64,000 nt of DNA. Source: an uncultured Draconibacterium sp. (lineage in GTDB: Bacteria; Bacteroidota; Bacteroidia; Bacteroidales; Prolixibacteraceae). The notes under the pieces are model-generated. The model was not told where the DNA came from and made no database searches. It saw only the letters and a program-made list of their open reading frames with translations. Numbering within the stretch: position 1 is the first letter of the stretch; every line of letters begins with the position of its first letter. Made by a program: the position numbers and the translations under genes. The stretch is from positions 1-64,000 of the forward strand of contig NZ_CAJXTC010000031.1 in the NCBI RefSeq assembly GCF_913060805.1, in the 5' to 3' direction. This document shows, piece after piece, positions 29,077 through 36,869 of this stretch.

Positions 29077-29163
29077 ATGGCAATTTTTGTATATGGAAGC
29101 GTCGTGATAGCTATAATCGTTGCAGTATTGATTTTATGCTATCGGGATGTAAAACATAGCTAA
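29077..29163 (+). CDS. Small single-TM membrane peptide, paralog 1
   Basis: 28 residues, MAIFVYGSVVIAIIVAVLIL followed by CYRDVKHS: a short N-terminus, one hydrophobic helix (about 3-21) and a short charged tail with YRDVK. A second peptide of the same design lies at 29418-29507. They share MA-(I/V)-hydrophobic-YG at the start and Y-x-DVK after the helix, and both start codons follow an A-rich leader. The paralogy, rather than length, is the reason to call it a gene. A hairpin at about 29167-29197 follows directly. Function unknown. Confidence 0.6.
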   Translation: MAIFVYGSVVIAIIVAVLILCYRDVKHS

Positions 29164-29417
29164 AAGTATTTTGGTATGGGGCTGCACCCATGAAATACCA
29201 CTGATTGAATGGAGTAAATGCCATAACAGGCGTAGTTTGTACTTATTTAACCACTTTCCTTAAAACCTAAATACTCACATTTTTCTGTTTGTACTTACCT
29301 CTTAAACACTGATATTCTGCTAGATATTAACAATTGGATTTTGATAACTCCCTCATTTAAAGCGAAACAACTGCTGTTTTAAGCCGTAACTTCAACTGTA
29401 CTTTAAAAACAACAATT
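29164..29417. other. Spacer between the two small peptides
   Basis: 254 bp. It begins with an imperfect hairpin (29167-29197; inner stem atggg/cccat, outer stem tattt/aaata) that may end or stabilise the first peptide's mRNA. Nothing else is recognised. Confidence 0.35.
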
Positions 29418-29507
29418 ATGGCAGTTCTAATTTATGGTGTATTATTTCTGATGGCGATTTCAGTAATGATGTACAGAAGTTACCTTGATGTGAAACAGAA
29501 TCATTAA
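29418..29507 (+). CDS. Small single-TM membrane peptide, paralog 2
   Basis: 29 residues, MAVLIYGVLFLMAISVMMYR followed by SYLDVKQNH. Same layout as the 28-residue peptide at 29077-29163: MA plus hydrophobic residues, YG at positions 6-7, one helix, and Y-x-DVK in the tail. Too short for standard gene finders. Two tandem copies with diverged DNA but conserved peptide plan suggest selection at the protein level. Function unknown. Confidence 0.6.
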   Translation: MAVLIYGVLFLMAISVMMYRSYLDVKQNH

Positions 29508-29979
29508 TTTCTGTTTAGTCGTCAATCGTTGAAATTCTTCCTTGGCTCCAAAACGGATTTGCGAAAATCTGTAATATGGATTTCTGCCCCCTTTTCAAAA
29601 ATTACTTCATTAAAATTTCCTTCCACATTTTACAACTTAAGTTACTGGGCACTTTTCGTTTTTCCCCTTAATATTGATTTCAACCTGTAACACTTCTCCA
29701 CACTTAATGTGACTTTTTTTCCACAACAATTTCACTTTTCCTCGAACTCTATAAAATCCTTTAGATTTATTAAGGTGCTGAAAAACAGTGTGAAAACCAA
29801 TTGGTATTAATTGTTTGGGCTACCGTGGCACATGTTTGGAGTTGATATTACTAATGAATCAATAAAGTTGCGTGAACTCAGCAGTTAAAAATTGATTTGA
29901 CAACCAGGAAGAAACACAATATAAACAGGTGGAGAAAGTAGCGTGCAATAGTGCACAGAAAAATATAAAATCAGGTATT
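29508..29979. other. Non-coding region upstream of the PRC-barrel gene
   Basis: 472 bp, AT-rich. A TGGCACA half-site lies at 29826-29832 but without a matching -12 element. A GTG in frame at 29929 extends the PRC gene by 17 codons; the ATG at 29980 is preferred. No RNA gene or terminator recognised. Confidence 0.35.
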
Positions 29980-30726
29980 ATGAAACGTAGTTTAAAAGAA
30001 TTAATAGGATATTCCGTTCAAGCGAAAAACGGAGAAGAAGGTAAGGTAAATAACTTTTTGTTCGACGAAAAGAGTTGGATAATACGTTACGTGGAAGTGG
30101 ATTTGGGAAGCTTCTTTAATCAGAACAGGGTGTTAGTGCCCTATAATTTCCTAGGTGAACCGGATTGGGAAGACAAGACTTTCAAGATTAACTTGAGTGT
30201 CGACAATATTAAACGGTCGCCTAATTTGAGTTTTGACATGCCGGTTTCGCGTATTTACGAACGAAAGCTGGCCGACTACTACGGGATTAAATATCCTTAC
30301 TGGATGGTCGATTCTGCAGCATTTGCCGGAAATGAAGTTGTATTTTATCCGGGAGTAGCATTCAGAGCGCCGCGTAAGGTAATTAAGGAAGAAGATATTG
30401 ATACAAGTTTGCGTAGTTTTAACGAGATTAAGGGATATGGAATTAACGCCACTGACGACAAATTCGGACATATTTCCGATATGATTATTGATGACACCGA
30501 TTGGCAGATTCTGTACTTTGTGGTAGACACAAATAATTTGTTCCCATGGAGTAAGAAAGTGATTCTTCCGATCGAGGTGATTGACAAGATCAGTTTTGCA
30601 GACCGCGAAGCCCGTGTTGATATGACAAAAGAAGCCATTAAAGACTCGCCGGAATATAATCCGGATGATGCAGTAAATGCCGAGTTGGAAGAAGTTCTTT
30701 ACGATTATCACGGTAAAAGGAAATAG
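29980..30726 (+). CDS. Double PRC-barrel domain protein
   Basis: 248 residues, no signal peptide or TM segment, so probably cytosolic. Two PRC-barrel-like domains: residues about 3-75 (LKELIGYSVQAKNGEEGKVNNFLFDEKSWIIRYVEVDLG) and about 138-215 (FNEIKGYGINATDDKFGHISDMIIDDTDWQILYFVVDTN). PRC-barrel proteins of this type in environmental bacteria are often linked to photosystem-like or stress functions, but nothing here fixes the role. A GTG 51 nt upstream is an alternative start. Followed by a terminator. Confidence 0.85.
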   Translation: MKRSLKELIGYSVQAKNGEEGKVNNFLFDEKSWIIRYVEVDLGSFFNQNRVLVPYNFLGEPDWEDKTFKINLSVDNIKRSPNLSFDMPVSRIYERKLADYYGIKYPYWMVDSAAFAGNEVVFYPGVAFRAPRKVIKEEDIDTSLRSFNEIKGYGINATDDKFGHISDMIIDDTDWQILYFVVDTNNLFPWSKKVILPIEVIDKISFADREARVDMTKEAIKDSPEYNPDDAVNAELEEVLYDYHGKRK

Positions 30727-30750
30727 AACGAATTGAAGTAGAATATTAAA

Positions 30751-30782
30751 AAGCCGAAGGCAGAAGTCTTCGGTTTTTTTTT
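30751..30782 (+). terminator. Intrinsic terminator after PRC-barrel gene
   Basis: Stem agccgaag / cttcggtt around a short loop, followed by T9, 25 nt after the stop codon. Confidence 0.9.
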
Positions 30783-31232
30783 ATTGCTGTAATAATTGCA
30801 ATGTGTGGAAAATCAGTGAATTACTGTAGAATATTTTCACGTTTGCCTTGTTATTATTGATGAAGCAAAGGTTTCAACTTTATTTTCTTAGAAGGGGTAT
30901 GCATTCAAGAAATAGCGTATTGGATTTTTCTCCATTTGTTTGTCAATCTGGATCGATTCTAAATAGCTTATGATTAGTAGTATAGAGAGATTGGTGTGCC
31001 GATAAAATGTCTAGTTACTGCAGAATTTCAGCACAATTGTCCTTCCTCAAAAAACGTCATAAATTCTGGTAATTAGGGCTAAGATTCGGATTGTGGCACG
31101 GTATTTTAACTATTAATAATAAAACCTGAAACAGGCAGTTGAGCTACGAACAGCAATTTTAATAGTTCGGAAAGGCAGGCTTGTTTCAGTCAACTTTCTA
31201 AAACACAGAAAAGAAAAGGAGAAAATTTAGTT
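30783..31232. other. Non-coding region upstream of the TonB-C-domain gene
   Basis: 450 bp. A perfect TGGCACG (sigma-54 -24 type) lies at 31094-31100, but the -12 position reads TTTAA rather than TTGCW. No TAnnTTTG box or RNA gene recognised. Confidence 0.35.
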
Positions 31233-31931
31233 ATGAAACAATTTAGAAAACAATTTAATTTTAAGACACTTTTATTCGCACTTGGATTCTTAGTTTCCGT
31301 GGCGGTATTGCCACTGCAGGCTCAGGAAAAAAAGGTAAATACGGCTTTCAATACAAAAGACATGCATAACCAGGATATGGAATATGCCGACCAGTTGAAA
31401 GAGATCATTGAAAAATATCCGGCTTTTACATTTAAGTACGGCCTTAAAAATGGTAAAGTACAAGATGTAGTGGTAACCGGAATTGATGATGAGATCGACA
31501 GAAAACGTATGGAAGTAGTTTTGTTCAACTTAAACCATCATCGGAATATGGTAACGAAAACCGACGAACGCGTTGGAGTTTTTTACGATATTGATAAACA
31601 TGCGATGTATGAAGGTGGTGAACAAGCATTAGAGCAGGAAATATTAAGTAACCTTGAATATCCGAAAGATGCTAAAAACTGGGGCGTTGAAGGAACCATT
31701 TATGTGAAAGTAGTTGTGGATGATGATGGTACGATACCATTTGTAACTACAAGTACGAACATTGAAACATCGGTTGAAAGTTATCTTGACGACCTTGAGG
31801 AACAGGCAATTGCTGCCGTACACGAAACCTCGGGTGAATGGGAACCTGCCGAAGTTGAAGGTGTTGAAGTAGCTTCGTTGGCAGTAATTCCAATTACCTT
31901 CGAGCTTGAAAATCATCCGTTTATGCGATAG
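31233..31931 (+). CDS. Periplasmic TonB C-terminal-domain protein
   Basis: 232 residues. The N-terminus (MKQFRKQFNFKTLLFALGFLVSV then AVLPLQAQEKK) is a cleavable signal peptide with a likely cut after AQA. The C-terminal part from about 130 (YEGGEQALEQEILSNLEYPKDAKNWGVEGTIYVKVVVDDDGTI and VEVASLAVIPITFEL) is a TonB-C-type fold. Unlike true TonB there is no membrane anchor or proline-rich linker, so it is probably a stand-alone periplasmic protein. Role unknown. Terminator follows. Confidence 0.8.
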   Translation: MKQFRKQFNFKTLLFALGFLVSVAVLPLQAQEKKVNTAFNTKDMHNQDMEYADQLKEIIEKYPAFTFKYGLKNGKVQDVVVTGIDDEIDRKRMEVVLFNLNHHRNMVTKTDERVGVFYDIDKHAMYEGGEQALEQEILSNLEYPKDAKNWGVEGTIYVKVVVDDDGTIPFVTTSTNIETSVESYLDDLEEQAIAAVHETSGEWEPAEVEGVEVASLAVIPITFELENHPFMR

Positions 31932-31956
31932 AAATAACAGTTAAAAAATTAAGAGC

Positions 31957-31986
31957 ACCGGCCATAATTTTGGTCGGTGTTTTTAT
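31957..31986 (+). terminator. Intrinsic terminator after TonB-C-domain gene
   Basis: Stem caccggcca / tggtcggtg (one GU pair) followed by T6, 25 nt after the stop. Confidence 0.88.
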
Positions 31987-32062
31987 TTGCTGTTTTACGT
32001 TACTTGTTAATTGGAATTTGCAGCTTAACCTGTTTTTAGAGTAGGAGAAAATAAGAGTAACG

Positions 32063-32135
32063 AGCCTCTCACGGGATTCGAACCCGCGACCTGCTCATTA
32101 CGAATGAGCTGCTCTACCAGCTGAGCTAAAGAGGC
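32063..32135 (-). tRNA. tRNA-Thr (anticodon CGU)
   Basis: The minus strand folds into a full cloverleaf: acceptor stem GCCTCTT/GAGAGGC (last pair U-G), D-arm AGCTCAGCTGGTAGAGC, anticodon stem GCTCA/TGAGC with loop TTCGTAA (anticodon CGT), and T-arm GCGGGTTCGAATCCCGT. The CCA end is not encoded. Anticodon CGU decodes ACG threonine. Confidence 0.95.
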
Positions 32136-32238
32136 CTGATTGGTACAATAGTAACTATTTTTCGTGATATTAAATATGCCAAATGATAATGCAGCAAAAG
32201 AAAATGGAGGGAATTAATTGTTTGGGAAAGTGTTTCTG

Positions 32239-32724
32239 TTAATCTAAAGCTGTTTTGTTTTCTTCGAGACTCGAATTGAATTCGAGGTTGTAGAACAAAC
32301 AATACTTCTCTAACAAGCGAAATCCGTTGGCCGAGAGTTCCATCAAATCCGGGAAAAACTGAATTAAAAGTGCTTTAGCTTTTTGATGTGTTTGTTGGGC
32401 AAATTCCGATTCCCGGAATCGTGCAGGATATTTATCTGTCGCACGGATTATGGCTTCCAGCTCGAGCGTTAATCTTATTTCATTATAATTTTCATCTTTA
32501 TCAGCTACCGAGTCGGCGCAATTAAACATGTGGCTGGCATATTGCATTAGCTGTTTGTTTAGTTCATCTTTTGGCACGTTTAAGTCAGGATGCTCATTTG
32601 CAATAAGCAATTGTTCGCGAATAAAATGGCGTTGAAATTTTTCCAAAAACTGATCGATGCGCTTAAATTCAGCACTTAATTTCAAATGAAAATCTTTATT
32701 GAATTCCTGACTTTTCATACTCAT
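32239..32724 (-). CDS. Hypothetical protein, mostly helical
   Basis: 161 residues, no signal peptide or TM segment. Composition and spacing (FKRIDQFLEKFQRHFIREQLLIAN, IRLTLELEAIIRATDKYPARFRE, FFPDLMELSANGFRLLEKYCLFYNLEF) suggest an all-helical soluble protein. I do not recognise a family. A second in-frame ATG 6 nt downstream is possible. Single gene downstream of the tRNA on the same strand. Confidence 0.6.
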   Translation of the reverse strand: MSMKSQEFNKDFHLKLSAEFKRIDQFLEKFQRHFIREQLLIANEHPDLNVPKDELNKQLMQYASHMFNCADSVADKDENYNEIRLTLELEAIIRATDKYPARFRESEFAQQTHQKAKALLIQFFPDLMELSANGFRLLEKYCLFYNLEFNSSLEENKTALD

Positions 32725-32961
32725 ATAACAACGTAAAACTGAAAAAGATTTTTAGTGTGTTTAAAATACGGGAAATGTGGCATTTGGCAAAGGAAATGGA
32801 TATGGTGTAAAGCATGTTTTATGTGAATTATCCCGGTCTTCCAACAAAATAGCCCCTGCAAAAGCAGCAAGCTTAATTTATATTTTAAAGTCTTTGAATT
32901 TCGGTCTTCGAACTTCCGCTACAAAACCGACGCTTATCGACCGACTTAAGCAATATCGTTC

Positions 32962-33840
32962 CTATTTATAATATTCATATTTACGCTCCAGGATTGTTTT
33001 AGCAGTGTCATCTTCGATTATGGTCTTTTTAATCCAATTGCCTCTTTCGTCGTAATCATATCTATAAGTTTTTTTACTTCTTAATTCGCCATTGGGACCG
33101 TACCGCTTTTCTATAATTTTATTTCCATTTTCATCATAACTATAAGTGGACTTTCCATTTAGAATATCATCGGTGTAACTGTTCCATTCAATTTTGTTTC
33201 CACTATCATCATATTTGTAGATGTGCCTCATGTATACAATGCCAGCTGAATTGAGCAATTTTTCTTCGATTCTATTTCCATGTTCATCGTAATTGTAAAA
33301 GTGAATTTCGTCTAAATTACCATACGAGTCGAACTGATTCACCTCGATTTGATTTCCGTTACTATCATATTGATAAGTATTCGTATGGAATAAACTACCA
33401 TCCGAATCGTACTGCATCTTTTCAACCATATTCCCGTTTATATCATATTTATATTCGTATGTATGCGACATCTTTAATGTACCATCTGAGTTGGACCAGT
33501 TTTCTTCAATCGAATTTCCATGTTCATCGTATTTATAGGTGTATTTTATATACAAACTCCCATCTGATTTATAACCGTACCATTCTATTTGTTTCCCATA
33601 CTTATCATATTTCCTTTCAACATCATACTTCCAGCTATTTACAATCTTTTTCCCTTTTTCAATATTGCCAAGGTGTTCGATGGCTTCAAAGGATAATTCT
33701 GTGTAGGATTTAACCTTCCCTTTTAGATTTTCTTTTTCAGGTATCATTATTAATAATTGACCGTATATCATTGATGATAGAAGGAGAAGAGGTATAATAA
33801 GGGTAGGTTTTAGTAACATAGCTATTGTTTGTTTATTCAT
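32962..33840 (-). CDS. Secreted YD/RHS-type repeat protein
   Basis: 292 residues from the ATG at 33840 (a TTG one codon upstream is less likely). The signal peptide is MNKQTIAMLLKPTLIIPLLL followed by LSSMIYGQ. The rest is about eight tandem degenerate repeats of roughly 23 residues with the core YDxxGNxIExxxYxSDGxLxxxxxYxY, e.g. YDEHGNSIEE, YDINGNMVEK, YDSNGNQIEV, YDDSGNKIEW. These resemble RHS/YD repeats in stand-alone form, without a toxin tip. It overlaps the upstream lipoprotein gene by 8 nt, so the two are co-translated. Function unknown. Confidence 0.8.
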   Translation of the reverse strand: MNKQTIAMLLKPTLIIPLLLLSSMIYGQLLIMIPEKENLKGKVKSYTELSFEAIEHLGNIEKGKKIVNSWKYDVERKYDKYGKQIEWYGYKSDGSLYIKYTYKYDEHGNSIEENWSNSDGTLKMSHTYEYKYDINGNMVEKMQYDSDGSLFHTNTYQYDSNGNQIEVNQFDSYGNLDEIHFYNYDEHGNRIEEKLLNSAGIVYMRHIYKYDDSGNKIEWNSYTDDILNGKSTYSYDENGNKIIEKRYGPNGELRSKKTYRYDYDERGNWIKKTIIEDDTAKTILERKYEYYK

Positions 33841-34681
33841 CAAAACTTACTCCACCATAATATTCATCAATATCATAGTAGTCAACAGTGTACTTGCGGT
33901 AACTTAAGGTGTCAAACAGAGGAAAGGAAACACGAATACCTCCGCGATTTTGTGGTATATCATTTATATCGTCCATTTCATGAGCTATGAATTTAATTTC
34001 ATTGTTTAAACTATAGAAAATGTCTGAATACCCTTTTATAAATTTAAATTTTAAGTTTATTACTCCACTTGAATCGCTAGTTATTGATTTGGTTTCCAAT
34101 GGAATTCTTCTTTCAAGTATTCCTTCTTGAGTTTCAGTTCTAAATGAACTTATCTTTATGGGATGAGTAAGGAAATAATCTTCTTCAATTAGGTCAAGGC
34201 CAAAGTAGTATTTGTTAATTACATTGTATATTTCCAGTTCAATTTCAAAACTGTCTCTGATAGGCGTTGGTTCTGCCTCCAATTCAATAAATTCATAAGT
34301 AGTTGCGTCCATATCAACTAAAATATGATCAGTACTATCTGCTAAACTATATATATTTTGGCGATCCGAAATATATATCCCAATTTTTCCAAATGGCGCT
34401 TTCTCGAAACTAAATTTTCCGTTTATATCGGTGTCAGTAGAGTCCAGGCTTTCATACTTTATATCTGGAATAGTTGTTCCATTAGGACCATGAGGATCAA
34501 AAGATACGTTCCTGTTTATGAGGTAAATTCTTGTTCCTTGAATAGGTTCTTGGTTGATTCCCGATTTTAATTCACCATAAATTCCTTTTTGCTCTGACTC
34601 TGGGCTAATTGTTTCTTTTGAACACGCTGAAAGGAAAAGCATGAGAAGAAAGATGTAATGAATATTTTTGATTGACCTCAT
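33833..34681 (-). CDS. Lipoprotein with carboxypeptidase-regulatory-like domain
   Basis: 282 residues. A lipobox in FLLMLFLSACSKE marks lipidation at C20. The N-terminal domain after the lipobox (KGIYGELKSGINQEPIQGTRIYLINRN and DTDINGKFSFEKAPFGKIGIYIS) looks like a CarboxypepD_reg-type beta-sandwich common in Bacteroidota surface proteins. The rest is unassigned. It overlaps the downstream YD-repeat gene, suggesting a lipoprotein and secreted repeat protein pair. Confidence 0.75.
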   Translation of the reverse strand: MRSIKNIHYIFLLMLFLSACSKETISPESEQKGIYGELKSGINQEPIQGTRIYLINRNVSFDPHGPNGTTIPDIKYESLDSTDTDINGKFSFEKAPFGKIGIYISDRQNIYSLADSTDHILVDMDATTYEFIELEAEPTPIRDSFEIELEIYNVINKYYFGLDLIEEDYFLTHPIKISSFRTETQEGILERRIPLETKSITSDSSGVINLKFKFIKGYSDIFYSLNNEIKFIAHEMDDINDIPQNRGGIRVSFPLFDTLSYRKYTVDYYDIDEYYGGVSFDE

Positions 34682-34837
34682 AATGTCTTGGTATTGGGTT
34701 GTTTAACATATGTGCTCCGGCCAAGAATTATCTATTAAAATTACAAAATAAAGTCCAAATTCGAACATATATCTTTCTGATAATGTGACAAATTCGAAAC
34801 TCACCTTAAGTATCAAAAATTTAAAATCCAACAATTA

Positions 34838-34868
34838 AAAAAGCCCCTCCGAAAATCGAAGAGGCTCT
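34838..34868 (-). terminator. Intrinsic terminator after lysS
   Basis: Minus-strand hairpin (agcctcttcga / tcggaggggct with GU pairs) followed by T7, about 50 nt after the lysS stop. Confidence 0.8.
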
Positions 34869-34878
34869 ACTATCTTAA

Positions 34879-34913
34879 TTTTGCCTTTTGCCTTTTGCCT
34901 TTATACTTTTGCC
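34879..34913. repeat. Short tandem ttttgcc repeat
   Basis: Three adjacent copies of cttttgc-type units plus a fourth after ttatac, in the 3' flank of lysS. A related stretch (ccttttgcctttttactttt) lies at 55525-55544 upstream of the ThDP enzyme. Confidence 0.5.
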
Positions 34914-34920
34914 TTGGCTC

Positions 34921-36627
34921 CTACAAAGCCGTCACCATCAAACCGGCATCCGTATTTTCAACTTTAGCCACATTCTTTTTGGTGAGGCCTTTAATGGCTT
35001 TATCCCATTTTTTGTTGCTCAGTCCGGCTTTATCTTTTAGTGCAGGTAATTCGATTGGCGATTCTGCTTTCAACAGTTCGAAAACTGCTTTTTCGTCGTC
35101 GGTCATTTCCACTGCTTTTTTCTCCGGTTTCATTTGCGGGAAGAACAATACATCCTGAATCGACGGGCTGTTGGTCATAAACATGGTTAAGCGGTCCATT
35201 CCAATTCCCATTCCCGATGTAGGTGGCATTCCGTATTCCAGTGCACGCAGGAAATCCTGGTCGATAAACATCGCTTCATCATCACCTTTTTCCGACAGTT
35301 TCAGCTGATCTTCAAAACGCTCGCGCTGGTCAATCGGGTCGTTCAGCTCAGAGTAGGCGTTTGCCAGCTCTTTACCGTTAACCATCAACTCGAAACGCTC
35401 TGTAAGCTCCGGATTGTCGCGGTGCATTTTTGTAAGCGGCGACATTTCTTTCGGGTAATCGGTAATAAACGTTGGCTGAATGTAGTTGCCCTCACATTTT
35501 TCGCCAAATATTTCGTCAATCAGTTTTCCTTTACCCATGGTTTCGTCGATCTCAATATCAAGCTTTTTGCAGATATCGCGCAGCTCGTCCTCCGACTTAC
35601 CATTAATATCGTAACCGGTGTGCTCCAAAATGGCTTCGGCCATGGTTACACGTGGGTAAGGTGCTTTATAATCGATAATGTTGTCGCCCAACTGAACTTT
35701 TGTTGTGCCGTGCAATGCCATTGCCACTCGCTCACAAATTTCTTCAGTAAAGCTCATCATCCATTTGTAGTCTTTGTAGGCCACATAAATTTCCATCACG
35801 GTAAATTCCGGGTTGTGGGTGCGGTCCATTCCTTCGTTACGGAAATCTTTGGCGAACTCGTAAACACCTTCAAAACCACCAACGATAAGTCGTTTCAGGT
35901 AAAGCTCGTTGGCGATACGCATGTACAAAGGCATGTTCAGCGCATTGTGGTGCGTAATAAACGGACGCGCAGCAGCTCCTCCCGGAATTGGCTGCAGAAT
36001 TGGTGTTTCCACCTCGTGATAACCATACTCGTTAAACATTTGGCGCATGGTGTTGTATATGATTGTCCGTTTTTTGAACGTCTCTTTCACTTCAGGATTT
36101 ACGATCAAATCGATGTAACGCTGACGATAACGCTGTTCCGGATCGGTGAAAGCATCGAAAGTTTTTCCGTCTTTTTCTTTAACGATTGGCAGTGGACGCA
36201 ACGATTTATTCAGCACTGTAAATTCAGTAACATGAATGGTTAATTCGCCCATTTGCGTAATAAAAGCATGTCCTTTTACGCCAATGATGTCGCCAATGTC
36301 GAGCAATTTCTTGAATACCTCGTTGTACATCATTTTATCGTCGCCCGTGCAAATCTCGTCGCGGTTAACGTAAATCTGAATACGTCCTTCGTGGTCCTGG
36401 ATCTCAGCAAACGCAGCTTTCCCCATAATTCGGCGGCTCATCAAACGGCCGGCAATCACTACATCCTGAAAATTCTTCTCATCTTCCTTGAAGTTCTGTT
36501 TTATATCTTTGGTGTTGGTATTTACATGGTACTGTGCCGCCGGGTAGGGTTCAACACCCAACTCGCGCATTTTTTGCAACGAATTTCGTCTGATGATCTC
36601 TTGTTCGCTTAATTCCTGATGACTCAT
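34921..36627 (-). CDS. lysS: Lysyl-tRNA synthetase (class II)
   Basis: 568 residues. The N-terminal OB fold ([36 protein letters not shown]) is followed by the class II catalytic core: [23 protein letters not shown] (motif 2) and [31 protein letters not shown] (motif 3). About 65 residues past motif 3 ([39 protein letters not shown]) form a winged-helix-like tail not present in the E. coli enzyme; seen in Bacteroidota. The usual length of about 505 is thus exceeded. Confidence 0.97.
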   Translation of the reverse strand: MSHQELSEQEIIRRNSLQKMRELGVEPYPAAQYHVNTNTKDIKQNFKEDEKNFQDVVIAGRLMSRRIMGKAAFAEIQDHEGRIQIYVNRDEICTGDDKMMYNEVFKKLLDIGDIIGVKGHAFITQMGELTIHVTEFTVLNKSLRPLPIVKEKDGKTFDAFTDPEQRYRQRYIDLIVNPEVKETFKKRTIIYNTMRQMFNEYGYHEVETPILQPIPGGAAARPFITHHNALNMPLYMRIANELYLKRLIVGGFEGVYEFAKDFRNEGMDRTHNPEFTVMEIYVAYKDYKWMMSFTEEICERVAMALHGTTKVQLGDNIIDYKAPYPRVTMAEAILEHTGYDINGKSEDELRDICKKLDIEIDETMGKGKLIDEIFGEKCEGNYIQPTFITDYPKEMSPLTKMHRDNPELTERFELMVNGKELANAYSELNDPIDQRERFEDQLKLSEKGDDEAMFIDQDFLRALEYGMPPTSGMGIGMDRLTMFMTNSPSIQDVLFFPQMKPEKKAVEMTDDEKAVFELLKAESPIELPALKDKAGLSNKKWDKAIKGLTKKNVAKVENTDAGLMVTAL

Positions 36628-36804
36628 TTCTTCTTCACTTTTATTTTGCTGTCACACTTTTGTTTAAATGACAATTCTAATGTCATGGAAACGTTTGCCG
36701 AATCCTGTTAAAAAAATTTGGGCAAAGATAGTAAAACTGATTGGGAGAAAATATTGTTACTTACAGGAAACAATTAAAAAATAATGTTGAGGGTGAATGT
36801 TTTA

Positions 36805-36835
36805 TTTCCATATGCGGTTGCATTTTGTATCTTTG
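36805..36835 (+). promoter_or_regulatory. Putative promoter of recJ
   Basis: TATCTTTG at 36828-36835 fits TAnnTTTG, with TTTC at 36805-36808 as a one-mismatch -33 element at a 19-bp spacing. The recJ ATG follows 34 nt later. Confidence 0.5.
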
Positions 36836-36869
36836 CGCATTCACATCTTGAGAAACACGATAACGCAGC

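Noticed and set aside
28983-29159. 58-residue frame upstream and overlapping the first small peptide
   Set aside because: Lacks any recognisable feature, ends inside the peptide gene in another frame, and has no paralogue near the second peptide.
31094-31115. Confident sigma-54 promoter for the TonB-C gene
   Set aside because: The -24 half is perfect but the -12 half reads TTTAA, not TTGCW; kept only as a weak observation.
32777-32971. 64-residue plus-strand frame between the hypothetical and YD-repeat genes
   Set aside because: Overlaps the 3' end of the YD-repeat gene, mixed composition and no recognisable motif; treated as non-coding spacer.
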